Source: Algoriphagus sp.
GTDB taxonomy: Bacteria; Bacteroidota; Bacteroidia; Cytophagales; Cyclobacteriaceae
DNA length: 40,490 nucleotides
Assembly (NCBI GenBank): GCA_030729785.1
Contig: JANQWS010000095.1
Coordinates: 1-40,490, forward strand
Direction: 5' to 3'
The position numbers and the translations under genes were made by a program. This document shows, piece by piece, positions 7,101 to 14,232 of this stretch (within the stretch, counting starts at the first letter, position 1; every line of letters begins with the position of its first letter). The notes below the pieces were generated by a model, which saw only the letters and a list, made by a program, of their open reading frames with translations, had not been told where the DNA came from and made no database searches.

Positions 7101-8481
7101 CGCACAACAAAATATCGTGTGCTTTGGCATCGCCCTTTTCGTTATAGTAGCTGTTATTGGCAGCGAAATACTTGACCTCATATTTTTGGGCAAATTCTAG
7201 AAGCACTTCATTTACCTTGTCTTCTTCAGGAATGCCATGGCGGTTGAGTTCTACGTAAAAATCATCCCCAAATTGTTCCTTCCACCAGATAAAAGCCTCT
7301 TCTGCCTGCGTTTCTCCCACATTGAGGATGAGGTAGGGGATCTCGCCCCAAATGCCTCCTGTGGTAGCAATCAAATCTCCTTTGTACTGAACTAGAAGCT
7401 CTTTATCTATTCGGGGGACATAATAAAAACCTTCAATATTTGCATAGGAAGCGAGTTTGGCCAGGTTGTGGTACCCTGCCTTATTTTTTGCCAGAAGCAC
7501 AGTTTGGTACCCATCGTCCTTGGCGGTTTTATTCTTTCTATCCCGACAGAGGTTAAATTCTCCACCCAGGATTGGAGTGATATCCTTGCTCATGGCTTCT
7601 TTCACAAAGTGAAAGGCTCCCATCATGTTGCCATGGTCGGTCATGGCTAAGGCTTTCATTCCTTGGGATTTGGCTTTGGCAATGAGGGATGGGATTTCCG
7701 AAGTGGCCTGCAACACAGAAAATTGGGTATGTACATGCAGGTGGGTAAAAGGACTATCTGTTACCTCGCCAGAAGGTGCTTGCGGGGTCTGATTTTTTAC
7801 TGTTTTGGGAGTAGAAGCTTGCTTTGGGCTGGGCTGGGCAAAATTAGCTTCCCCAAGTACTGGAGCCTCGTACCGCACTTCTTCCCAATTTACGCCAGGC
7901 TCAGTAGCCTGTATTTTTTGATTGATTAGGCCAAAGAAACACCTTGCAGTGGCATCTACATCGTAAGCGGCATCGTGTGCGTCTCCAAAGCCTACACCAA
8001 AGAGCTTTTGGTGAAGCTCGGTCAAGGTCGGCCATTTGAATTTTCCTCCTTTTCCTCCAGGGAGCGCACAAAAATTGGTTGAAATGTCTTTGGTGTCCAG
8101 CTCAGCTTTGCCCTCAAAGGGCATGACTAGCGCTGCGCGCAGAAACTCTGAGCCTACCACATGGATGTCAAAGCCAATGTTGTGTCCTACCAAATACTTC
8201 GTTTGTGCTACATCCTCTCGAAAGACCTGGAGGATCTCTTGCAGGGGATGGCCTTCCTCCAAAGCGCGCTTGGTAGAGATCCCGTGTACTTTTTCCGCAT
8301 TGTAAGGAATGGTAAATCCCTCTGGGCGGATGATAAAATTCTTATTGGAGAGCAATCGGCCCTTTTCGTCATGCAATTGCCAAGCGAGCTGAACTAGGCG
8401 AGGCCAATTGTCCAGGTCCGACATGGGGGCATTGTACGATCTGGGTAATCCAGTAGTTTCTGTATCAAAAATTAAGTACAT
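4183..8481 (-). CDS. dnaE: DNA polymerase III alpha subunit with fused N-terminal proofreading exonuclease
   Basis: A 1432-residue replicative polymerase. Residues 1 to about 190 form a DEDDh exonuclease like DnaQ epsilon: DTET (D6, E8), VGHNIGFD (D105) and HDAAYDVD (H169, D174). A Pro/Ser/Thr/Gln-rich linker (about 205-244) leads to a PHP domain with HLHVHTQFS (H249, H251) and TDHGNMMG. The metal-binding histidines that E. coli DnaE has lost appear to be kept. The palm carries SVGPGRGSAAGS and PDIDIDFDD (near 654-662), the catalytic aspartates. An OB-fold near 1230-1300 (RMAGSVASFAHRTTKNGKPFGTLTVED) closes the C-terminal part. Polymerase and proofreading activities are thus in one chain in cis. 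The usual free-standing DnaE is about 1160-1200 residues. The start at 8481 gives the exonuclease N-terminus directly. Confidence 0.96.
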   Translation of the reverse strand: MYLIFDTETTGLPRSYNAPMSDLDNWPRLVQLAWQLHDEKGRLLSNKNFIIRPEGFTIPYNAEKVHGISTKRALEEGHPLQEILQVFREDVAQTKYLVGHNIGFDIHVVGSEFLRAALVMPFEGKAELDTKDISTNFCALPGGKGGKFKWPTLTELHQKLFGVGFGDAHDAAYDVDATARCFFGLINQKIQATEPGVNWEEVRYEAPVLGEANFAQPSPKQASTPKTVKNQTPQAPSGEVTDSPFTHLHVHTQFSVLQATSEIPSLIAKAKSQGMKALAMTDHGNMMGAFHFVKEAMSKDITPILGGEFNLCRDRKNKTAKDDGYQTVLLAKNKAGYHNLAKLASYANIEGFYYVPRIDKELLVQYKGDLIATTGGIWGEIPYLILNVGETQAEEAFIWWKEQFGDDFYVELNRHGIPEEDKVNEVLLEFAQKYEVKYFAANNSYYNEKGDAKAHDILLCVKDGELVEKPKKYVGKRGREFRFGFPNDEFYLKSPEEMKQLFADLPEAIHCTQEIVDKCEAYKLAREVLLPKFDIPEEFKHPEDEADGGKRGENSYLRYLTFEGAKKRYPELTPEIQERLDFELKTIENTGYPGYFLIVQDFTRAARDMGVSVGPGRGSAAGSAVAYCVGITNIDPIKYDLLFERFLNPDRVSLPDIDIDFDDEGRQAVIDYVINKYGSNQVAQIITYGTMAAKSAIRDTARVLNLPLAEAGRLANLVPEIKLKTLFELAKNRPALLEKLKGQGELLQKAEELIRVAQGIDESAKTINQATVLEGSVRNTGIHACGVIITPSDITNFVPVALAKDSDMVCTQFDNAVVESAGLLKMDFLGLKTLTLIKDAIKIVKERHGIQLDADEFPIDDVKTYELFQRGETVGIFQYESPGMQKYMRELKPTVFADLIAMNALYRPGPLAYIPSFIKRKHGAEPISYDLEDMKEYLEETYGITVYQEQVMLLSQKIAGFTKGEADVLRKAMGKKQKDVLDKMKPKFVEQAAAKGHDAKRLEKIWTDWEAFASYAFNKSHSTCYAWIAYQTAYLKAHYPAEYMASVLSNNMNDITQVTFFMEECRRMGISVLGPDVNESKSGFTVNSKGEIRFGMAAIKGAGAGAVDEIIKERISNGPYSTIFEFAKRVNSRALNKKTMEALAMAGSFDCFKEHHRRQYLEAPEGDISLIEKASRYAQKIQQEEDSTQVSLFGGSSGTAAVPLPSVPPMEPFSQIQQLNIEKEVVGLFISGHPLDEYQLEIDSFTNTTLTALTDLEGLRGKNELRMAGSVASFAHRTTKNGKPFGTLTVEDYHGSFTFFLFGEDYVKFKQYFMTGWFLFISGGVVQKKWGNENELEFKINAISLLSEIRGRLIKGLKVNINLNDLTYELMEKLETITSKYKGEAKLYIEVVDQQENISLELFSKKIKIDPSAELIKELKLLPEVAYKIMDR

Positions 8482-8700
8482 GGGAGACTCGGGGAATAAG
8501 CACTCAAATTAGGGCTTTAAAGGGGAAGCAAAAAATGGAATGACGGAAATTGTCAGAGTTTAAAATCAAATGTTTTGGTAATTGTCTCGTTAAGGAAGGT
8601 TGACTTTGTAGAAAGATTTTTTACCTTTCTCTTAGGCGGTTAATTCTTCTAGGTAGGGTCCTGAACTTGTTTCCTATTTTTCTTTTCTCTTCTTTTTTTA
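8482..8700. other. Intergenic stretch between divergent dnaE and the lipocalin-like gene
   Basis: AT-rich and without a convincing ORF. On the plus strand ATTGTC (8581-8586), then 15-17 bases, then TGACTTTG (8601-8608) resembles a -33/-7 pair with one mismatch in the -7 box. It could serve the plus-strand gene downstream. The last 40 bases are a pyrimidine-rich tract. Confidence 0.3.
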
Positions 8701-9090
8701 TTGACCCTACTTTTTTTTTTGGGTAAGTGGAAGCTTGAAAAGCACGGTCCTATAAATAGCTTTTTACAATCTGAGGTTTTGGCAGAGTTGGAATTAGATG
8801 AGCAGTTTGGGCTTCGAAATGCTGCAAGATTATATTTAGATAATCATTATTTAGAATTCAGGAAGGACACAGTCTTTTGGAAAGATGTTGAATCTGGCGA
8901 AAAAGGAGTGGTTGAGAAGAGTGGTAAATGGCATTTAATTGGAGATACCCTGATTATCATGGACTATGAAAAGACAGTTACCTCTAAATACTTAATTACA
9001 AAAGATGGCGAGGACGGATTCAGTCAAAGGGACATCTACCCAAGAGGTATCTCAAAAAGCCCTGTTATCTACAGCAGAACTAAAGAATGA
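8701..9090 (+). CDS. Lipocalin-like hypothetical protein with uncertain start
   Basis: A frame of about 129 codons whose body looks like a small lipocalin-like domain of the kind common in Bacteroidota. It opens FLGKWKLEKHG and has a central GKWHLIGDTLIIMDYEKT and a C-terminal YLITKDGEDGF. Such proteins are usually secreted lipoproteins with a signal peptide and a lipobox cysteine. Here there is no ATG. The frame can only begin with TTG (8701), immediately followed by a run of ten Ts (8711-8720), and upstream codons are almost pure pyrimidine. No Cys lipobox is seen. The 5' end may have been lost or frameshifted in the homopolymer. I name it from general pattern only; the function is unknown. 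Confidence 0.5.
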   Translation: MTLLFFLGKWKLEKHGPINSFLQSEVLAELELDEQFGLRNAARLYLDNHYLEFRKDTVFWKDVESGEKGVVEKSGKWHLIGDTLIIMDYEKTVTSKYLITKDGEDGFSQRDIYPRGISKSPVIYSRTKE

Positions 9091-9209
9091 GCAGTAGATG
9101 ATGACTTTTTTTAGCCTTAGCATACTGGATTAATTAGAGCAGGATATTAAAGTTTTGATTTAATTATCTAGTTTCATTTTAGGATAGAAATCTTTGAAGA
9201 GTTTTAACC

Positions 9210-10376
9210 TTAAAACCCAGGAAAGTCTCTCCATGAAATCAACTGCCCTTGGGATCTTTTTTGATTGAGATCGCCTGCATAGACCAAACCTTTAGTGGTT
9301 AAAGGCATGTCTGAGAGTTGCTCAAACTTGGTCAAGCCCTTGAAGTGCTCGGTAAGAATGGTCTCGCTCGCTTTGATTTCGTAGGCCTGCAGACTTCCTC
9401 CTTGATCCACCAGCAAATCCACTTCGTCGCCATGATTGTCTCTCCAAAACCAAGGGCTTTCATCACGATAGCTGTGGTGCATTTGCTTGTGAAATTCAGC
9501 AACTACCATGTTTTCAAATAAGGCACCTTTCACGGGATTCGTAAGGAGCGTTTCCCTGGTTTTGATTTTCAATAAGTAAGCCAAAAGTCCTGTATCGTAG
9601 AAATAAAGTTTTGGCGTTTTGACTACCCGCTTGCTGAAATTTTTGTGGTACGGATACAGCTGAAAGGTGATGTAACTAGACTCAAGCGCTGAGAGCCAAG
9701 ATTTTGCCGTAGGCTGACTGATACCAGCCTCATTGGCGAGGGAACTCATGTTCAAGAGCTGACCCGCACGAGCAGCACATAGGCTTAGAAAATTTTTGAA
9801 TATCCGTAACTCTTTCACCTCAATCAGTTCTGTTACATCACGATTTACATAGGTCTGTACGTAATTGGAGTAGAAAACCGCTGGAGCGATTTTTCGGTCG
9901 TAGAGTGCCGGATAGAAACCGTGAATCAATTGCTCCAAGGGATCCTCTGCGAGCAAATGGGCTTCCTTTAGTTCTTGAATGTCTAGGGGAAGTAGCTTGA
10001 AAAGCGCAACTCGGCCTGCCAGACTTTGCGTGATGCGCTCCATCAAATGAAAATTTTGCGAGCCAGACAAAATAAACCCTCCCATGCGATCAGGGCGGCT
10101 GTCCACCAAGGTTTGGAGGTAAGAAAACAAGGCGGGTGCCTGCTGAACTTCATCAAAGATCACCTGGTCATTGTATTCCGCTAGAAATCCATTGGGGTCC
10201 TTGAGTGCGAAGTCACGGGCATCCGGATTCTCCAAACTGACATACCGGTAATCGGGAAAAAGTGTCTTGAGCAAGGTGGTCTTGCCTGATTGCCTTGGTC
10301 CGGTTACAGCGAGTATCGGGTATTTGGTTTGGTATTCCCGTATTGCCTTGTAAATGTGTCTGTTGATTACGTTCAT
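9210..10376 (-). CDS. AAA-type ATPase with C-terminal DUF4143 domain
   Basis: A 388-residue protein. The N-terminal AAA_14 ATPase has Walker A GPRQSGKT (26-33), Walker B VIFDEVQ (D75, E76) and the sensor-like GGFILSGSQNF. The C-terminal half is the DUF4143 domain: a winged-helix-like NEAGISQPTAKSWLSALESSYI, then PKLYFYDTGLLAYLL, GALFENMVVAEFHK and the nuclease-like DEVDLLVDQGGSLQAYEIKAS. The latter resembles the PD-(D/E)xK pattern (E, D...E-x-K). The molecular role of this widespread family is unsettled. I chose the ATG at 10376 over an in-frame TTG at 10385. Four exact 22-bp repeats begin 20 bp upstream of the start and probably form its control region. It has no co-directional neighbours. 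Confidence 0.88.
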   Translation of the reverse strand: MNVINRHIYKAIREYQTKYPILAVTGPRQSGKTTLLKTLFPDYRYVSLENPDARDFALKDPNGFLAEYNDQVIFDEVQQAPALFSYLQTLVDSRPDRMGGFILSGSQNFHLMERITQSLAGRVALFKLLPLDIQELKEAHLLAEDPLEQLIHGFYPALYDRKIAPAVFYSNYVQTYVNRDVTELIEVKELRIFKNFLSLCAARAGQLLNMSSLANEAGISQPTAKSWLSALESSYITFQLYPYHKNFSKRVVKTPKLYFYDTGLLAYLLKIKTRETLLTNPVKGALFENMVVAEFHKQMHHSYRDESPWFWRDNHGDEVDLLVDQGGSLQAYEIKASETILTEHFKGLTKFEQLSDMPLTTKGLVYAGDLNQKRSQGQLISWRDFPGF

Positions 10377-10396
10377 GCACCACAAAGGAACGTATA

Positions 10397-10484
10397 ATTT
10401 TGAAATTGTACAAGGTTAACTTTGAAATTGTACAAGGTTAATTTTGAAATTGTACAGAGTTGATTTTGAAATTGTACAAGTAAA
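10397..10484. repeat. Four 22-bp direct repeats (iteron-like) upstream of the ATPase gene
   Basis: Copies start at 10397, 10419, 10441 and 10463, all at an exact 22-bp period with no spacers. The common core is TTTTGAAATTGTACAAG (copy 2 has C for the first T, copy 3 ends CAGAG). Copies 1, 2 and 4 contain the palindrome TTGTACAA. The period is two helical turns, so all copies face the same side of the DNA. This suggests cooperative protein binding. The array lies 20 bp upstream of the ATPase start codon. Confidence 0.9.
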
Positions 10485-10591
10485 TTTCTAGAATTTAGCG
10501 GGTCAATATTTTCAAAAAACTGGTTTTAAGGCAAAATAGGTTAAGCCTCAGCGATACTGCCGAACCCAAGAATCTTCAATTAAGCAGGTGA

Positions 10592-11236
10592 TTAACGCTT
10601 ATCCTCCCAAGGCATGTAGACTACCTTCTTGGTTTGAAAAAACTCCTCTTTGAAATAATCTTCTAAGTGATAGCAAACGTAGGACTTGCCTGTTTCCTCC
10701 ATTTCCTCATCTACATCACCACCTTTGAGGTATAGGATGCCGTTCGGATAGTCATTGATGTCTTCCTTTTTTATTTTTCCCTTTACCCAAGGGTAAAATT
10801 GGATCATGCGGGTGACTGCCCGGCTAACCACAAAATCATACTTCCGGACTAGCGATTCCGCACGGGCTTGTTGTGCTTCGACATTGGTCAATTTGAGTGC
10901 TTTGGCCACTTCTTTTACCACGGTGATTTTTTTACCAATCGAATCCACCAGGTGGAAGTGGGTATCTGGAAATAGGATTGCCAGCGGGATACCAGGAAAT
11001 CCACCACCCGTACCAATATCCAAAACCTTGGTGCCTGGTTGAAATTGAATAACCTTGGCGATCCCTAAGGAATGGAGCACATGGTGCACATAAAAGTGCT
11101 CCATGTCTTTGCGGCTGATTACGTTTATTTTGGCATTCCAATCCTGATAAACCTCCTCCAATTGCTCCAATTGCTGAAGCTGCTTGGCGGTAAGGCCTGG
11201 AAAGTAGGAGGCAATCAGGGCGCTTGTGGAGCTCAT
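10592..11236 (-). CDS. rsmG: 16S rRNA (guanine527-N7)-methyltransferase
   Basis: A 214-residue protein of normal RsmG (GidB) length. It methylates N7 of G527 in the 530 loop of 16S rRNA using S-adenosylmethionine. The SAM-binding motif reads VLDIGTGGGFPGIPLAILFPD, followed by HLVDSIGKKITVVKEV. The N-terminal WNAKINVISRKD and the DFVVSRAVTRM segment are family hallmarks. Its ATG overlaps the stop of the upstream sigma gene by one base (TAATG arrangement), so translation is probably coupled. It is the last gene of a three-gene operon. No terminator is obvious after it. Confidence 0.95.
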   Translation of the reverse strand: MSSTSALIASYFPGLTAKQLQQLEQLEEVYQDWNAKINVISRKDMEHFYVHHVLHSLGIAKVIQFQPGTKVLDIGTGGGFPGIPLAILFPDTHFHLVDSIGKKITVVKEVAKALKLTNVEAQQARAESLVRKYDFVVSRAVTRMIQFYPWVKGKIKKEDINDYPNGILYLKGGDVDEEMEETGKSYVCYHLEDYFKEEFFQTKKVVYMPWEDKR

Positions 11237-11847
11237 TAAATTTGGTTTTCTTTTCCAGCAGCAATTTCATAGAGCAGCTCACGGGAACGATGCAATTGCG
11301 CCTTTACAGTTCCTAATGGTTTGTCAAGCTCTTGGGCTATTTCCTCGTAGGAAAGCTCGTCAAAATACCGAAGTTTAACTAGTGTACGGTATTTGGCAGG
11401 AAGCTTGTCTACAAAAAGGCGTACCATCTCAATACGTTGAGACTTGATAAACTCGTCCTGAGGATTGTCGTCCTTGTCAGCTACATCCATCGTCACCGCA
11501 TTGCCATTGTCATCCGAAAAGGAATTGTTCAAGCTCATGGTTTTGAGCTTTTTCTTTCGGATAAAGTCAATGGCATTGTTGGTAGCAATCCGGAAAAGCC
11601 AAGTGGAAAAAGTATATTCTTTTTTGAAGCGATCCAAGTTGCGGAAGGCTTTTGCAAACGCTTCCATAGTTAGGTCATCCGCATCATCTGCATCTCGGAT
11701 CATTTTTAAAATCATGAAATAAACAGCTTTCTTGTACCTTTTCATCAAGGTAGCATAGGCTGCTTGATCCCTACCTTGCACAGCGCGGTCGATTAGTTCA
11801 AAATCTTCGAGCGCCTTGGATGAAAATTCACGTTCGTTACCGTTCAT
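11236..11847 (-). CDS. ECF-type RNA polymerase sigma-70 factor
   Basis: A 203-residue sigma factor with only regions 2 and 4. Region 2 reads DADDLTMEAFAKAFRNLDRFKKEYTFSTWLFRIATNNAIDFIRKKK. Region 4 reads LPAKYRTLVKLRYFDELSYEEIAQELDKPLGTVKAQLHRSRELL, a clear helix-turn-helix. I chose the ATG at 11847 because it forms an ATGA overlap with the upstream glycosyltransferase stop; a longer frame to 11889 exists but runs into that gene. No anti-sigma gene is adjacent, which is unusual for ECF factors. Instead it lies between a glycosyltransferase and rsmG. The target genes cannot be told from the sequence. Confidence 0.9.
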   Translation of the reverse strand: MNGNEREFSSKALEDFELIDRAVQGRDQAAYATLMKRYKKAVYFMILKMIRDADDADDLTMEAFAKAFRNLDRFKKEYTFSTWLFRIATNNAIDFIRKKKLKTMSLNNSFSDDNGNAVTMDVADKDDNPQDEFIKSQRIEMVRLFVDKLPAKYRTLVKLRYFDELSYEEIAQELDKPLGTVKAQLHRSRELLYEIAAGKENQI

Positions 11848-12977
11848 TTGTTGGTTTTTGCCTGATAGGAAATAGATCCAAGAACCCAAAAGTAGCCTAA
11901 ATACAAGAAATCATTCGTTAACACCTTCATTTTTGGCAAAATTCCTTGGATGTTTTTTGAAGCAGCATGAAATAGTAGCAGCAGCAAAAGTGATCGCATA
12001 CACATACTACTCAAAACAATCAAAAAATGTTCCCATTGTAAGTCAATTCCAAAATAAATTAACAAGCCTAATCCACCGATCCAATACAAGGCATGAGAAA
12101 TGCCATAACTGCCCATTTTTCGCTTGTCTTCTACTTTAAAAAATTTTTCGGAATGTAAGAGCTGCTTTTCCTGAATTATATATTCCTTCCAAGTGGCCGC
12201 TGGGTTTGCTACAGCAATGGCTTCTGGGTTAATCACCACTTTGCTATTTGCTCCCGTAGCATGGGTATTGATCCATAAGGAATCCTCTCCACCCTCAGTA
12301 TTCCAAAACCCTCTAAAGCCTTTTTTATCCATAAAAAAGCTTTTGCGGTAACTCAAGTTTTTTCCAGTTCCAGTGAAGGGTGATTTCCATAATCCAAAGG
12401 AAAAGGTGAAGAGTGCCCTTAAAATTGTTTCAAATTGAATCCATGAATTTAAAGAGTTCCCTTCCTTTTGTACTCCAGCAAATCCAATTGCAAACGTTTT
12501 TCCTTCTTCCCGTATTGGAGCAGTCATTTTACGCAGCCATTGGTTGGATTGCGGAATACAATCTGCTTCTGTGAATAAAATAACATCATTTTTCGCCACC
12601 TTAATTCCCAATGTAAGTGCAAATTTTTTCGCAGTGACGTGCTTTGGGGTATAGGTAATGGTTACCGACCGAAGTTTAGGATAGTGTGCCATGAGGTCTT
12701 CCAGAAGGCGTTTGGTACGATCTGTACTTTGGTCATTGACAATCAACACCTCAAATTTGGCGTAGTCTTGCTCAAATAGCTTGGGGATGAGTACTTTGAG
12801 TAACTTGAATTTATTTCTTGCTGTGACTAAAATGGTCACCCCTTCTTCCGGATACTGAATACTGGTAGTAGTTGACCCTTTAATGGGCCAAGCTGTTCTA
12901 GAAAAAATGAATAACAGATACCCCAATTGAATGAGGAATCCGATTCCGAAGAAAAACCACAATAAAAACAGGCCCAT
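11844..12977 (-). CDS. Membrane-anchored family 2 glycosyltransferase
   Basis: A 377-residue protein. It has an N-terminal membrane helix (about 3-26), a GT-A catalytic domain and two or three C-terminal membrane helices (about 290-370). The GT2 motifs are VTILVTARNK, VLIVNDQSTDRT (D82), the DxD-like FTEADC (E137, D139) and GGEDSLW near 230, close to the usual acceptor-site ED. It probably transfers a sugar from a nucleotide-sugar at the inner membrane for a polysaccharide or lipid; the substrate cannot be deduced. It is first in the operon with the sigma factor and rsmG, and a perfect -7 box lies about 20 bp upstream. Confidence 0.88.
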   Translation of the reverse strand: MGLFLLWFFFGIGFLIQLGYLLFIFSRTAWPIKGSTTTSIQYPEEGVTILVTARNKFKLLKVLIPKLFEQDYAKFEVLIVNDQSTDRTKRLLEDLMAHYPKLRSVTITYTPKHVTAKKFALTLGIKVAKNDVILFTEADCIPQSNQWLRKMTAPIREEGKTFAIGFAGVQKEGNSLNSWIQFETILRALFTFSFGLWKSPFTGTGKNLSYRKSFFMDKKGFRGFWNTEGGEDSLWINTHATGANSKVVINPEAIAVANPAATWKEYIIQEKQLLHSEKFFKVEDKRKMGSYGISHALYWIGGLGLLIYFGIDLQWEHFLIVLSSMCMRSLLLLLLFHAASKNIQGILPKMKVLTNDFLYLGYFWVLGSISYQAKTNK

Positions 12978-12994
12978 AGGTCAATTTTGCTGGG

Positions 12995-13002
12995 CAAATA
13001 TA
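12995..13002 (-). promoter_or_regulatory. Bacteroidota-type -7 box for the glycosyltransferase-sigma-rsmG operon
   Basis: On the minus strand this reads TATATTTG, matching TAnnTTTG fully, 18 bp upstream of the glycosyltransferase ATG. No -33 TTG is found at standard spacing. Confidence 0.5.
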
Positions 13003-13100
13003 AAATCAATTTCAGCAAGTCATTTAAGAATAAGTGGATATTTTTGTGCAATTAAGCTAGTGTAATAAAGGTAGTTCCAATTGCCTATATTTCCCCTTCC

Positions 13101-14231
13101 ATGAAATTTGTTTTAGAAAAAAAAGATAGCCAATCCCAAGCCCGAACAGGCACCCTAGAAACTGACCATGGCCTCATACAGACGCCTATTTTTATGCCAG
13201 TAGGTACAGCAGGGACAGTGAAGGCAGTGCATCAGCGTGAGCTAAAGCAAGATATCAAAGCAAAAATTATCCTAGGAAATACCTACCACCTCTACCTGAG
13301 GCCTGGTTTGGAGACCTTGGAAAAAGTGGGTGGCCTGCATCAATTTATCGGTTGGGACCGACCCATGTTGACCGATTCAGGTGGATACCAGGTGTTTTCG
13401 CTTGCAGGAACACGAAAAATAAAGGAGGAAGGGGTCACCTTCAAATCACATATTGATGGTTCGAAACATTTTTTTGCTCCCGAAAACGTGATGGATATTC
13501 AGCGCAGTATTGGCGCAGATATCGTCATGGCTTTTGATGAGTGTACTCCTTACCCCTGTGACTATTCCTATGCAAGGCAATCTATGGAGATGACCCATCG
13601 TTGGCTACTTCGCTGTCAAGACCGTTTTGATGCTACTGAAGGGAAGTACGGGTACAGCCAAAGCCTATTTCCTATCGTTCAAGGTTCGGTATACAAAGAG
13701 TTACGCATTCAAAGTGCAGAATTTATCGCCAAGCAAGGTCGAGAAGGAAATGCAATTGGAGGGCTTTCTGTGGGGGAGCCAGCCGAACTCATGTATGAAA
13801 TGACTGAATTGGTAACTGCCATTTTGCCAGCGGACAAACCTCGGTACTTAATGGGAGTGGGTACGCCCGCCAATATTCTAGAGTGCATCGCGTTAGGCGT
13901 GGACATGTTTGATTGCGTGATGCCCACTCGAAATGCGCGAAATGGAATGTTATTTACCTCAGAGGGAATTATCAACATCCGAAATGAAAAATGGAAAGAT
14001 GATTTTAGTCCCATAGATCCCGCAATTGGAAATGAAGTTAGTAGTACCTATTCAAAGGCCTATTTGAGGCACCTGACAGTGTCCAAAGAGATTTTGGCAG
14101 CGCAAATTGCAAGTATACACAACCTATCTTTTTACCTTTGGCTCGTTGGAGAGGCGAGAGCACATATTCAGGAAGGAGATTTTACGAATTGGAAATCAAT
14201 GATGGTCAAAAAAGTAAGCACTCGATTGTAA
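13101..14231 (+). CDS. tgt: Queuine/preQ1 tRNA-ribosyltransferase (TGT)
   Basis: A 376-residue protein of normal TGT length. It swaps guanine-34 for the queuine precursor preQ1 in GUN tRNAs. Hallmarks are MPVGTAGTVKAV, LGNTYHLYLRPG, LTDSGGYQVFSL (D92), GADIVMAFDEC, IGGLSVGEP, LMGVGTP and DCVMPTRNARNG, with the nucleophile Asp271. The usual CxCxxC zinc cysteines before the final helices are missing. The equivalent stretch (about 303-325) reads SPIDPAIGNEVSSTYSKAY, while the downstream SIHNL histidine is kept. From memory, other Bacteroidota TGTs also lack these cysteines, so this is probably lineage-typical and not a defect. It is directly followed by a permease gene one base after its stop. 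Confidence 0.94.
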   Translation: MKFVLEKKDSQSQARTGTLETDHGLIQTPIFMPVGTAGTVKAVHQRELKQDIKAKIILGNTYHLYLRPGLETLEKVGGLHQFIGWDRPMLTDSGGYQVFSLAGTRKIKEEGVTFKSHIDGSKHFFAPENVMDIQRSIGADIVMAFDECTPYPCDYSYARQSMEMTHRWLLRCQDRFDATEGKYGYSQSLFPIVQGSVYKELRIQSAEFIAKQGREGNAIGGLSVGEPAELMYEMTELVTAILPADKPRYLMGVGTPANILECIALGVDMFDCVMPTRNARNGMLFTSEGIINIRNEKWKDDFSPIDPAIGNEVSSTYSKAYLRHLTVSKEILAAQIASIHNLSFYLWLVGEARAHIQEGDFTNWKSMMVKKVSTRL

Positions 14232-14232
14232 A

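Noticed and set aside
10397-10484. CRISPR array
   Set aside because: The 22-bp units are directly adjacent with no variable spacers and no cas genes are near.
11848-11889. Longer sigma-factor start at 11889
   Set aside because: It would overlap the glycosyltransferase by 46 bp; the ATGA overlap at 11844-11847 is a far better start.
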